From an uncultured Hyphomicrobiales bacterium (GTDB lineage Bacteria > Pseudomonadota > Alphaproteobacteria > Rhizobiales > Beijerinckiaceae), in the NCBI GenBank assembly GCA_903884435.1, contig CAISEY010000203.1:1-43874 (forward strand): a stretch of 43,874 nucleotides of DNA, in the 5' to 3' direction. A program made the position numbers and the translations under genes. Positions 8,083-16,215 of this stretch are shown here, one piece after another. The notes under the pieces were generated by a model. That model was given only the letters and a program-made list of their open reading frames with translations, was not told the origin of the DNA and did no database searches. Each line of letters opens with the position of its first letter. The stretch's first letter is position 1.

Positions 8083-8366
8083 GGGCCCCGCCTGAAGGTG
8101 CTAACCCACAGGGCTTGTTTCCCAGTACCAGCACCGCTTACGCGGCGAGGGCCACCGGAGCATAGTTGTCATTGGCAACTATAAGATTGACCCGATAACG
8201 GCGGTATCATGCCGGGCAAAAGTCCACCTTTTACACCCCTCGTCGATCCTGTTTCGCCCCCGCCGGCGCGCACCGCGATGCGTACTGGTGGAGGCGCCGG
8301 GTACCGCCCCCGGGTCCGAAAGGCTTATTCTGGTAACGTTTATCACCATAGCCGTCTTGCGACGGC
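8057..8366 (-). ncRNA. ssrA: Two-piece (circularly permuted) tmRNA
   Basis: The tag reading frame lies at 8176-8138: ANDNYAPVALAA then TAA, preceded by TAGTT as at the resume point of known tmRNAs. The acceptor piece is encoded first and ends at 8286 with CGCCTCC-ACCA, after a T-arm-like CCGGG-GGCGGTA-CCCGG. The coding piece begins at 8261 with GGGGGCG, which pairs with CGCCTCC over seven base pairs, including the G3-U70 wobble that alanyl-tRNA synthetase recognises. GGATCGACG follows, as in other tmRNAs. About 24 bases separate the two pieces and would be removed. Downstream of the tag, GGTGCT/AGCACC (8135-8130 and 8102-8097) closes a further stem. tmRNA rescues stalled ribosomes. The exact mature ends are not resolvable by eye. 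Confidence 0.93.
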
Positions 8367-8372
8367 GAACGG

Positions 8373-8401
8373 AATATAGGGCGGCGGCGCGCGCATTGAA
8401 A
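8373..8401 (-). promoter_or_regulatory. Candidate ssrA promoter
   Basis: On the minus strand TTTCAA (8401-8396), a 17-base spacer and TATATT (8378-8373) sit just upstream of the acceptor piece. The -10 is good and the -35 is weak. Confidence 0.45.
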
Positions 8402-8444
8402 GAGGCGTTCGGGCAACATGCCCAGGGAATCGTGCGCCGCGTCC

Positions 8445-8948
8445 TTAATCCTCGCGCGCGAACTCTCCCGCCGCCTTGCGCTTTTCCCATTGCTCCAGAA
8501 TGTCCCACGCCCGCGCGGTCTCCTCCGTCGGCAACGGCGCGCTCGACCATGTCGCCTCCAGCCGGTTGCCAAAGGGGTCGTAGAAATAGATGCCCGTGTT
8601 GCGGCCGCGCTCGACGGGGCCATCGACCGCGACGCCGCGCGCCTCGACGCGGCGCTTCATCTCGAACAGGTCTTCGCGCTTGTCGACGCGCATGGCGATG
8701 TGGCGCACCCAGGGCGGGGTGTTCGGATCGGCCTGCGCCGGCTTGAACAGGGGCGCGTCCATGAAGTCGAACTGGCTGCCGTCGGGCAGTTGCAGGAACA
8801 CGTTGAGATGAGGGGTGTCCTCGCCGCTCGAAATTTTCGTGCCGGAGACGGCGCGAACGAATTTCGCGCCGAGAACCTCCGTGTAGAACTCGACCGCCTT
8901 GCGCGGATCGTTGCAGCGGTTTCCGATGTGGTCGATGCTCTTGAGCAT
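8445..8948 (-). CDS. VOC (glyoxalase/dioxygenase fold) protein
   Basis: This 167-residue protein is a single vicinal-oxygen-chelate domain. It opens with LKSIDHIGNRCNDPRKAVEFYTEVLGAKFV and has the second metal-side segment WVRHIAMRVD and the closing GIYFYDPFGNRLEA, where the Glu is a usual metal ligand. Members include glyoxalases, extradiol dioxygenases and isomerases, so the reaction cannot be named. It lies 17 bases downstream of a Bug-type receptor on the same strand, so the two are probably co-transcribed. The start at 8948 is preceded by GGGAGAACC. Confidence 0.8.
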   Translation of the reverse strand: MLKSIDHIGNRCNDPRKAVEFYTEVLGAKFVRAVSGTKISSGEDTPHLNVFLQLPDGSQFDFMDAPLFKPAQADPNTPPWVRHIAMRVDKREDLFEMKRRVEARGVAVDGPVERGRNTGIYFYDPFGNRLEATWSSAPLPTEETARAWDILEQWEKRKAAGEFARED

Positions 8949-8965
8949 TTGGTTCTCCCGGGGCC

Positions 8966-9931
8966 TTATTGAGGTTCGAAGCCGATGATTTTCGCGGCGT
9001 CCTGAAAGGTTTTGATTTCGGCGGCGACTTGTTGTTCGTATTCCGCCGGCGTCGTCCAGGGCGGCATGCCCTGTCCCATCGCCAGATATTTCTCGACGAT
9101 ATCGGGGCGCGCCGAGAATTCGCGGATACTGTCGTTGAGAATTTTGACGATCTCCTGCGGCGTGCCCTTCGGCGCGACGAGGCCGTAGGTGATGACGAGA
9201 TCGAGACCGTTCAGTCCCTCGTCGGAGAGGGATGGCACGTCGGGACGGTCGAGCGTGCGTTTCGCGCTGGTCGAGGCGACGACCTTCGCGAGGCCCTGCT
9301 GGACCAGCGGCTCGAAAGCCGAGGGCGAGTCGAGATAATAGTCGATGTCGCCAAGGCTCAGGGCGTTCAGCGCCTCCGCCGTGCCGCGAAAGGGAACATG
9401 AATGGCGTCGACGCCCGCGGCGTTGTTGATGGTGGCGTTGTAGAGTTCCAGCGTCCTGGCGATGGAGCCGTAGTTGAGCTTCTTCGGGTTGGCCCTGCCG
9501 AAGGCGAAGACATCGCGCAGCGAATTGAAGGGCCGTTTCGTGGTGACGCCGACATAGGTGGGCGATCGGCGCACGAGCGAGACGTAGGCGACCTCGCGCG
9601 ACAGGCCAGCGGCCTCCTTCATCGTCGCCTCGAGCGAGGAGATCGATCCCGCGACGAGCAGCGTGTAGCCGTCCGGCGGCGAGGCCGCGAGCTGTTTCGC
9701 CGCGATGAGGCCCTGCGCGCCGGACTTGTTTTCGACGACGAAGGTCTGTTTCAGCCGTTCGGACAGATGGCCGGCGACCAGCCGCGCGACGAGATCGACG
9801 GTGGTGCCGGCGGGAAGGCTGGTGAAGACCCGCACCGGGCGGTCGGGCCAGGCGCGGGCGGGCGCGGCGAGCGCCGAAATGCACAGAACCGCGAGCAGTC
9901 CGCGCGCCAGAAAGTTTCCCCGCCCCGTCAT
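8966..9931 (-). CDS. Bug/TctC-family periplasmic solute receptor 1
   Basis: This 321-residue protein has a Sec-type signal ending near residue 27 (ALAAPARA) and the mature start WPDRPVRVFTSLPAGTTVDLVARLVAGHLSERL. The ligand-loop segment VVENKSGAQGLIAAKQLAASPPDGYTLL is typical of tripartite tricarboxylate transporter receptors of the TctC/Bug family, which bind small organic acids in the periplasm. No TctA or TctB membrane subunit is present in the window. It probably forms a unit with the VOC gene downstream. The ligand is unknown. Confidence 0.85.
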   Translation of the reverse strand: MTGRGNFLARGLLAVLCISALAAPARAWPDRPVRVFTSLPAGTTVDLVARLVAGHLSERLKQTFVVENKSGAQGLIAAKQLAASPPDGYTLLVAGSISSLEATMKEAAGLSREVAYVSLVRRSPTYVGVTTKRPFNSLRDVFAFGRANPKKLNYGSIARTLELYNATINNAAGVDAIHVPFRGTAEALNALSLGDIDYYLDSPSAFEPLVQQGLAKVVASTSAKRTLDRPDVPSLSDEGLNGLDLVITYGLVAPKGTPQEIVKILNDSIREFSARPDIVEKYLAMGQGMPPWTTPAEYEQQVAAEIKTFQDAAKIIGFEPQ

Positions 9932-10078
9932 GCAGCGCCTCTTGTCAACGCAGGAGTTGGCAAAATCATAGGACGCGCGACGGTCGCCGTCAAAAACGCG
10001 CGTCGCGCCTTCACGTTAAATTGTGTTGCCGGACGCGTCTCCGGTTTACACTGTGCGCGCTCACCGAGGGAGAAAAGC

Positions 10079-10672
10079 ATGAATGGATTTCGTTTGTTCG
10101 CAGCGGCCGCTGTTCTGGCCATTTCGGCGCCCGCCGCCATGGCGCAGCAGAACGCCAACATCCGCGGCGTGATCACCGCCTTCGACGGCAAGGTCATTTC
10201 GATCAAGGCCAACGACGGCGCCGCCGTGTCCGTCGAGTTGCCGGAGGCGGTCGCGGTCGCCATCACGAAGCCCTTTTCCATGGCCGACGTGAAGCCCGGC
10301 ATGAAGCTTGGAGTCACCACGATCAGGCGCGCCGATGGCGCGACCGTGGCGATCGACGTGCGTCCGATTCCGGCGGCGGCGAACGAGGGGCTTTCGCCCT
10401 ACGACCTGCAGCCGCAGTCGACGATGACAAACGCGGTTCTCGAAGCCACCGCGCAGGCCTCCGGCGCGGATGAGATCACGCTCAACTACAAGACGGGCAC
10501 TGTGAAGGTGCTCGTGCCGCCGGGCACGCCCATGTCGCAATCCGCGCCTGGCGCGCGCGCCGACGTGAAGGCCGGCGAGACCATCTTCGTCGCGGCGCGC
10601 AAGGACGAGGGTGGCAAGCTCGTCGCGGCGCGCGTGCAGGTGAGCAAGGACGGGGTCAAGCCGACGCAATGA
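10079..10672 (+). CDS. Secreted protein of unknown function
   Basis: This 197-residue protein has a clear signal peptide (MNGFRLFAAAAVLAISAPAAMA, cut at about residue 22). The mature part looks like two similar beta-rich halves: IRGVITAFDGKVISIKANDGAAVSVELP and LNYKTGTVKVLVPPGTPM...DVKAGETIFVAAR. This resembles OB-like or DUF5666-type periplasmic domains, but I do not recognise the family with confidence. GAGGGAGAA precedes the ATG at 10079. It is divergent from receptor 1, and the 147 bases between them would hold both promoters. Confidence 0.7.
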   Translation: MNGFRLFAAAAVLAISAPAAMAQQNANIRGVITAFDGKVISIKANDGAAVSVELPEAVAVAITKPFSMADVKPGMKLGVTTIRRADGATVAIDVRPIPAAANEGLSPYDLQPQSTMTNAVLEATAQASGADEITLNYKTGTVKVLVPPGTPMSQSAPGARADVKAGETIFVAARKDEGGKLVAARVQVSKDGVKPTQ

Positions 10673-10798
10673 GCTTTCACCTTTTTTGAAACGTCCGGGT
10701 GGCGCGGCGAGCACAATCGCCGCGCTTCTTGTCGTTTCGGGGCCCGCCGCGCTAGCCTCGCGCGCTGGCCGCGCCAAGACGGCGGCGGGGAGGTCGCC

Positions 10799-11827
10799 GT
10801 GAATTGCATGAGAGATGTCTTGCTCGCCGGTCTTCTCGGTCTGGCGGGAACGAGAGGCGGCGCGGCCGCCGAACAGGCGTTGATCGACGCGGCGAAACAG
10901 GAGGGCGTCGTCGCCTGGTACACGACGCAGATCGTCGATCAGTTCGCGAGGCCAGCGGCCGAGGCCTTCGAAAGGAAATACGGCATAAAGGTCGATTTCA
11001 CCCGCAACGACCCCGGCGCCATCGTCCTGCGCGTCACTGGCGAGGCGAAGGCGGGGCGCGTGCGGGCGGACGTTTTCGATTCAGCGCCCGTCGTCACCGC
11101 GCTGAAGACCGCCGGCCTCGCGGTGAAGTGGCTGCCCGACAGCGCGCGGCGGCTCGATCCGAAATTCATCGACGCCGACGGCTACTGGACCGCCACCAAC
11201 ATCTACGTGCTGACGCCCGCCTTCAACACGGACATCGTGAAGAAAGGAAGCGAGCCGAAAACCCGGGACGATCTGCTCGATCCGAAATGGAAGGGGCGCA
11301 TGGCGTGGAATTCGCAAATCCCGACCGCGGGCGCGGCGGGCTTCGCGGGGCTCGTGCTCACCGACCTTGGCGAGGAGAAGGGACGCGCCTACTTGCGCCG
11401 GCTCGCCACGCAAAACATCGCGCCGCTCGCCGTCGCGGCGCGTCAGGTGGTCGACCAGATGATCGCGGGCGAATACGCGATCGCCCTGCAAATCTTCAAC
11501 AACCATCCCGTCATCAGCGCGGCGCGGGGCGCGCCGGCGGATTTCATCCCGATGAATCCCGCCTTCGAATACGCCTCCGTCGTGGCGCTGGCGAAGGGCG
11601 GACCGCATCCGAACGCGGCGCGGCTCTTCGTCGATTTTCTCGTCTCGCCGGAAGGGCAGGCGCTCTATCGCGACGCCGACTACATGCCGGTCGACGCGTC
11701 GATTCCGACGCGAAACCGGTCGCTGCGGCCCGACGGCGTGAATTTCAGATCGATCTGGTTCACGCCGGAAAAAATCGAGGAAAACGCGCCGAAGTGGACC
11801 AGGACCTTCGATGAGTTCTTTCGCTGA
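10799..11827 (+). CDS. ABC-type extracellular solute-binding protein (iron-type fold)
   Basis: This is a 342-residue protein. A signal peptide ends near GGAAA, and the mature start is EQALIDAAKQEGVVAWYTT. Motifs follow of the family that contains ferric-iron and phosphonate binding proteins: FERKYGIKVDFTR, RADVFDS, DDLLDPKWKGRMAWNS, YAIALQIFNNH, AARLFVDFLVSPEGQ. No ABC permease or ATPase is adjacent, so it is an orphan. GTG at 10799 is chosen because GGGAGG lies six bases upstream; the ATG at 10808 is too far from it. The ligand cannot be assigned. Confidence 0.8.
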   Translation: MNCMRDVLLAGLLGLAGTRGGAAAEQALIDAAKQEGVVAWYTTQIVDQFARPAAEAFERKYGIKVDFTRNDPGAIVLRVTGEAKAGRVRADVFDSAPVVTALKTAGLAVKWLPDSARRLDPKFIDADGYWTATNIYVLTPAFNTDIVKKGSEPKTRDDLLDPKWKGRMAWNSQIPTAGAAGFAGLVLTDLGEEKGRAYLRRLATQNIAPLAVAARQVVDQMIAGEYAIALQIFNNHPVISAARGAPADFIPMNPAFEYASVVALAKGGPHPNAARLFVDFLVSPEGQALYRDADYMPVDASIPTRNRSLRPDGVNFRSIWFTPEKIEENAPKWTRTFDEFFR

Positions 11828-11834
11828 CGGGCGA

Positions 11835-12884
11835 TCAGAGCGCCGCGAGCCTCGGCATGACCTCGCTCGCGAACAGCCGTTGCGAGCGCAGCGCGTCGGT
11901 CAGCGAGAGATTGCCGTAGAAGAGATAGGCGAGGAGATAGTTTACGCCGAGTTCCCCGACCTGGTCCTCGATCTTCCTCAGCACGGTGTCGGGCGAGCCG
12001 CAAATCACCATGCCGTTCGCCTCGCAGCTTTCGAAATCGACGCCGCGATGCACGTTGGCGCCGCGCCGGTCGAAATCGCTCACCTTGTTGAGGCTGCGAA
12101 TCCAGTTGAGGCTGGCGAGGTGATGTTCCATGGCCGGCTTCATGATCCGGCGGGCCTCCGCGTCGGTGTCCGCGATGAACATATGGCGCATGATCCCGAT
12201 GGCCGCGCCGCCCCGGAACTCGGCCTTCGGCTGCGCCGCGCCGCCGCGTCTGGCCAGCGCCTCCTTGTAGGCGAGAACGTTGCCCTTCGCGAATTCGGTC
12301 GCGCCGTTGGCCGCGAAATGCATGCCCTGCTCGCCCGCCCAGGTCGCGCCGATCGTGTTCGACGAGCCGTACCAGAAGGCGGGATGGGGCGCCTGCAACG
12401 GGCGCATGGGCATCGGCACGTCCTTGTAGGTGTAATACTTGCCTTCGTGATTCAGCGTGTCGCCGGTCAGGCCCTTCACGATGCAATCCCAGGCGTCGAA
12501 GAAAATCTCGCGGGACTCGGTGTGATCGACCTTGTGGTAGTTGAGCTCGAAGGGCGACACGCCGCGGCCGACGCCGACCTCGAGCCTGCCGCGGCTCAGG
12601 TGATCGAGCATCGAGATTTCCTCGCACAGGCGCAGCGGGGAATAGAGCGGCAGCAGATAGCAGAGCGGCCCGAAGCGCATGTTCTTCGTCAGTCGCGCCA
12701 GCGCGCCCATGTAGGCGCCGGGAACCGGCACGGCGTTGAGCGGCGTGCAATGATGTTCGGCCAGATGCAGACACCAGAAGCCGGCCTTGTCCGCCGCCAC
12801 GGCGAATTCGAGGCGCTCGTCGAAAAGGGTCGCCAAAGGCTTGCCGGCGGTTTGCTCGACGTGATCGAAAAGTCCGACTTTCAT
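11835..12884 (-). CDS. LLM-class flavin-dependent monooxygenase 1
   Basis: This 349-residue protein is luciferase-like: MKVGLFDHVEQ, HLAEHHCTPLN, RFGPLCYLLPLYSPLRLCEEISMLDHLSRGRLEVGVGRG, and a C-terminal VCGSPDTVL-type segment (ICGSPDTVLRKIEDQV). Such enzymes use reduced FMN and O2 to oxidise or cleave small organic substrates. It ends a minus-strand run of five closely spaced genes (17240 to 11835) and starts 37 bases after receptor 2. It is clearly paralogous to the LLM protein at 36945. It is convergent with the solute-binding protein gene. Confidence 0.85.
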   Translation of the reverse strand: MKVGLFDHVEQTAGKPLATLFDERLEFAVAADKAGFWCLHLAEHHCTPLNAVPVPGAYMGALARLTKNMRFGPLCYLLPLYSPLRLCEEISMLDHLSRGRLEVGVGRGVSPFELNYHKVDHTESREIFFDAWDCIVKGLTGDTLNHEGKYYTYKDVPMPMRPLQAPHPAFWYGSSNTIGATWAGEQGMHFAANGATEFAKGNVLAYKEALARRGGAAQPKAEFRGGAAIGIMRHMFIADTDAEARRIMKPAMEHHLASLNWIRSLNKVSDFDRRGANVHRGVDFESCEANGMVICGSPDTVLRKIEDQVGELGVNYLLAYLFYGNLSLTDALRSQRLFASEVMPRLAAL

Positions 12885-12921
12885 GATGTCTCCTGGTTCA
12901 ACGGTTCGCGCGGCGGACGCT

Positions 12922-13896
12922 TCATTCCGGCTTGATGTTCGCGGCCTTGACGACCGCGGCCCATTTCTGGATTTCGTCGGCGACGAAGGCGCCGGCTTGC
13001 GCCACGTCGAGCGTCAGGGGATCGACGCCCGCGGACGCGAAGGGCTTGTCGAGGACGCCGCTCGCGATGGCGGCGTTGAGATCGGCGTTGAATTTCGCGA
13101 CGATGGCGGGCGGCGTTTTCGCGGGCATGAAGAAGGCGACCATGGTCGCCGTCTCGACGTCGCCGACGCCGGTTTCCTTCACCGTGGGCACGTTGGGCAA
13201 ATCCGGCAGGCGCAGTTTCGTCGTGACGGCCAGGGCCTTCAGGGTTCCTGATTTCACCTGCTCGATGGCGGCGGGCAGCGCGACGACGGCGACCTGGACA
13301 TGGCCGCCCATGGCCGCGACGACCGCCGGCCCCGCGCCGGTGAAGGGCGCGTGGCGCACGTCCACCTTGCCGAGCAGGCGGAAGATCATTTCGCCCGTGA
13401 GATGCGGCGTCGTGCCGACGCCCGCCGATCCGAAGGAAAAAGCGCCCGTCTTCGCGGCGGCGAGGAATTCCGGCAGCGTGTTGTATCTGGAGCCGGGCGG
13501 GGCGACGATGATGTTTGGCGAAATCGCCGCGACGCCCGCCGTGCGGAAATCCGGAAAGGCGTAGCCGGGATTGTCGTAGAGCGACAGATTGACGGTGAAG
13601 GAACTCGTCGTCACCAGCACCGTGTAGCCATCTGGCTCCGCGCGCGCCGCCATCGCGGCGCCGATGTTGCCGCCGCCGCCGCCGCGGTTTTCAATGATGG
13701 CCGCGTGGCCCCATTTCTCGCCGAGCGCCTGGCCGACGAAACGACCGATGATGTCGCCGATGCCGCCGGGCGCGAACGCGACGAGGAAACGCACGTTGCG
13801 CGTCGGCCAGGCCTCCTGCGCGCGGACTGCGGGCGCGGCGGCGCAGGCGAGCGCGAGAGCCAGCGCGACCGCGTGCTTCGGCTTCGTCATGCTCAT
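12922..13896 (-). CDS. Bug/TctC-family periplasmic solute receptor 2
   Basis: This is a 324-residue protein. After a signal peptide (to about residue 26, APAVRA) come WPTRNVRFLVAFAPGGIGDIIGRFVGQALGEKW, IIENRGGGGGNIGAAMAARAEPDGYTVLV and a C-terminal PAIVAKFNADLNAAI, all typical of Bug receptors. The ATG at 13896 overlaps the TGA of the deacetylase gene as ATGA, with GGGG just upstream, implying translational coupling. The pairing suggests that uptake or sensing of the ligand is linked to the neighbouring enzymes. Confidence 0.87.
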   Translation of the reverse strand: MSMTKPKHAVALALALACAAAPAVRAQEAWPTRNVRFLVAFAPGGIGDIIGRFVGQALGEKWGHAAIIENRGGGGGNIGAAMAARAEPDGYTVLVTTSSFTVNLSLYDNPGYAFPDFRTAGVAAISPNIIVAPPGSRYNTLPEFLAAAKTGAFSFGSAGVGTTPHLTGEMIFRLLGKVDVRHAPFTGAGPAVVAAMGGHVQVAVVALPAAIEQVKSGTLKALAVTTKLRLPDLPNVPTVKETGVGDVETATMVAFFMPAKTPPAIVAKFNADLNAAIASGVLDKPFASAGVDPLTLDVAQAGAFVADEIQKWAAVVKAANIKPE

Positions 13897-14777
13897 GCGA
13901 ACATCCCCGTGTTGGCGAGCGTGTAGTCGGCGATCTCGCGGCGCGTCGCGATCCAGCAATCTCCGCGCGCCTTCGCGATTTTCATCATCGCGTCGAAGGT
14001 CCAGGCGCCGTTGGGCCGTCCATAGGCGTGGCAATGGGCGGTCACGTCGAGCATGAAGGGCGCCGGATCGGCGATGGCCGATTGATCGAGCTCCTCGCGG
14101 AAGGCTTCCACGAGCGTTCCCGGCGTGTTGCCGTAACGGTTGGAGTGCGGGAGATCGTTGATGTCCATCGTCAGGGGAATGTTGACGATGCGCGCGCCGC
14201 TGTCGAACTGGGTGATCGCCGGCAAGTCGTCGTCGTTGCAATCGCCGTGATGGGCGTAGCCGGCCTGCGCCAGCAGAAAGGTCGAGAGAAAGCTGCCCGT
14301 GCCGCGCGGCGAAATCCACCCGGTCGGACGTTCGCCGCAGGCGTTGAGGATAGCGCGGGTGTTTTTGTCGATGTTGGCGCGTTCGCCCGCCTCGTCGAGA
14401 TACAGGTGAATGACGTCCATCCCCCAGGAATGCCCGATGACCTCGTGGCCGCCGCGCACGAATCCGGCGACCGTCTCGGGCTGACGCGCCGCGAGAACGC
14501 CGGAGGTCATCACGCTCGCGCGGATCCCGTTGGAATCGGCGATCCGTAACAGGCGCTGGACGCCGCGCACGGCGCCATAGCTCGCCCAGGAATGGGCGTT
14601 GGTGTCGAAATAGCCGGGCTTCAGAACGTTGCCCATGGGACCGATGGGCGGCGCGACGCCGTCGGACCATGCTTCAAACGCGATGTTGAAAACGATGGCG
14701 ACGCGCTTGTTTCCGGGCCAGCGGAAATCCGGGCCGGCGCGCAGCACGCGATGCGGAGGCGAGGGGGCTGGCGACAT
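13893..14777 (-). CDS. Polysaccharide deacetylase-family hydrolase, PuuE (allantoinase)-like
   Basis: This 294-residue protein has a NodB-type fold. The first motif reads NIAFEAWSDG (about residues 31-40). The metal motif is H111-x4-H116 in HEVIGHSWGMD. WISPRGTGS follows as motif 3, and a late segment is LDVTAHCHAYGRPNGAW. The WASYGAVRGVQRLLRIADSNGI segment is close to the PuuE-type cofactor-independent allantoinases and other C-N hydrolases rather than cell-wall deacetylases. No signal peptide is seen, so it is cytoplasmic. The substrate is unknown; an amide or cyclic ureide is possible by family. It overlaps receptor 2 by four bases and follows the prpD-like gene by 76 bases. Confidence 0.75.
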   Translation of the reverse strand: MSPAPSPPHRVLRAGPDFRWPGNKRVAIVFNIAFEAWSDGVAPPIGPMGNVLKPGYFDTNAHSWASYGAVRGVQRLLRIADSNGIRASVMTSGVLAARQPETVAGFVRGGHEVIGHSWGMDVIHLYLDEAGERANIDKNTRAILNACGERPTGWISPRGTGSFLSTFLLAQAGYAHHGDCNDDDLPAITQFDSGARIVNIPLTMDINDLPHSNRYGNTPGTLVEAFREELDQSAIADPAPFMLDVTAHCHAYGRPNGAWTFDAMMKIAKARGDCWIATRREIADYTLANTGMFA

Positions 14778-14853
14778 GGGGTTCGTCCGGTGCGGAAACG
14801 CGGGTTGAAAATGTCTAGGCCTGGCGCCGGCGCCGGTCAAACCGCGCGCCGCG

Positions 14854-16215
14854 TCAGGGCGCGAGAAGCCCCGCGATGTCCGGCGCGTCCGCCATTTGCC
14901 GCGCCCTCGCGGCCCAGGCGCGGGCGCGCGCCTCGCCAATCGCGGGCGTCGCGGCGGCGACGAGCTTGCCATCGAGGGTTTCGCTCGCCATCGGCCGCGT
15001 GACGTGGCCCGTGTGGGCGAGGGCTTCTTCCTCGAAGACCTGGCCGCCCGCCGAAACACGGACGCGCGCGGGCGAGAGCTTCGGCCATTTCGCGCTCATG
15101 TCCGCGTCGGCGACGACGGCGACCTTTTGCGTCAGCGCGACGATGGCCGGGTCGTGGATGGCGGCCCCGAGATTGTCGTGATCGACGTCGCCGCGAACCA
15201 GCGCCATGGCGAGCATGAAGGGCAGGCTGTGGTCGGCGGTCTCGCGATTGGCGGGCCGCCACTTGTTGGCGCCGTCGGCGGCCCATTTCAGCGCGAAGGC
15301 GTAGGTCGTCACGTCGATGCGGTCGACCAGCGCGGCGGAGGGCTGCGCGCCGAGCGCCCCGATCAGGCGGGCGCGCAGACGCAAGCCGAGTTCGATCGGC
15401 GCCTGCGCGTGATAGACCGCCGGAAACAGCTTGAGATGGGTGTCGCCGGTCCGGTCGCGCCGCGCGTCGAGTTCGGGCGCCAGCGGCCCGGAAACGTGCC
15501 GCTCGAAACCGAAATCGCCCTCGAACACAGGATCGGGACCGGTCACGCCGGCGCGCGCCAGAACGCAATTGTTGAAGGCCGCGCGCAGGGCCGCGGGCGC
15601 GGCGAGACCTTTCCACGTGGCGATCTTGCCCGACCGCGAAATCAGCATGTTGTTGGACACAGCCGTCAGCGAGATCGCGCTGGCGAGTTGCGAGCGGTCG
15701 AGGTCGAACAGCAGGCCGATGGCGACCGTGGCGGCGAGGCCGGTGTAGGTCGCGTGGTCCCAGCCGCGGGCGAAGGCGTCGGCGGAGTCGCAGAGATCGA
15801 GCATGACGTGCTGGCCCGCCGCGATGGCGCGCAGCGCGTCGTCGCCGCTCTTTCGCAGCGCGCCGGCGACGGTGAGCGCGCCGGCGAAAATGTCCGAGGG
15901 ATGGCCGCCGTTCTTGCCGATGTAGGTGTCGTTCCAGTCGAGGTAACGCACCATGAAGGAATTGAGAAAAACCGCCTCGGCCAGCGGCGCCTTGCCGTGC
16001 AGCAGTACGTCGCGGTCGCCGGCGCCCGCGTGTTCGCGCACGGCGCGGCCCACGCCGGCGATTTCCGGCTCGCGCGCCGCCGCGGCCGCGCAGGCGAGGA
16101 TGTCGACGACGCGGTCAACCAGGGCGCGCCGTTGCGCGGCGTCCGGCGCGCGCGCCTTCATGGCGAAGGCGAAATCGACGAGGGCGGCGGTGACGCGGTC
16201 GGAGGGCGCGGTCAT
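14854..16215 (-). CDS. MmgE/PrpD-family protein
   Basis: This is a 453-residue protein. Family segments are VDRVVDILACAAAAAREPE, FLNSFMVRYLDWNDTY, GHPSDIFAGALTVA, ATYTGLAATVAIGLLFDLDRSQLASAISL, TWKGLAAPAALRAAFNNCVLA and a YHAQAPIELGLRLR helix. Members are 2-methylcitrate dehydratase, cis-aconitate decarboxylase or iminodisuccinate epimerase-like enzymes acting on di- and tricarboxylates. The 2-methylcitrate genes prpB and prpC are absent here, so propionate catabolism is unlikely to be the role. It is coupled to receptor 3 by an ATGA overlap, which suggests a carboxylate substrate taken from outside. Confidence 0.82.
   Translation of the reverse strand: MTAPSDRVTAALVDFAFAMKARAPDAAQRRALVDRVVDILACAAAAAREPEIAGVGRAVREHAGAGDRDVLLHGKAPLAEAVFLNSFMVRYLDWNDTYIGKNGGHPSDIFAGALTVAGALRKSGDDALRAIAAGQHVMLDLCDSADAFARGWDHATYTGLAATVAIGLLFDLDRSQLASAISLTAVSNNMLISRSGKIATWKGLAAPAALRAAFNNCVLARAGVTGPDPVFEGDFGFERHVSGPLAPELDARRDRTGDTHLKLFPAVYHAQAPIELGLRLRARLIGALGAQPSAALVDRIDVTTYAFALKWAADGANKWRPANRETADHSLPFMLAMALVRGDVDHDNLGAAIHDPAIVALTQKVAVVADADMSAKWPKLSPARVRVSAGGQVFEEEALAHTGHVTRPMASETLDGKLVAAATPAIGEARARAWAARARQMADAPDIAGLLAP

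Noticed and set aside
14854-16215. Methylcitrate cycle operon
   Set aside because: No prpB or prpC is nearby, and the MmgE/PrpD family covers several reactions.
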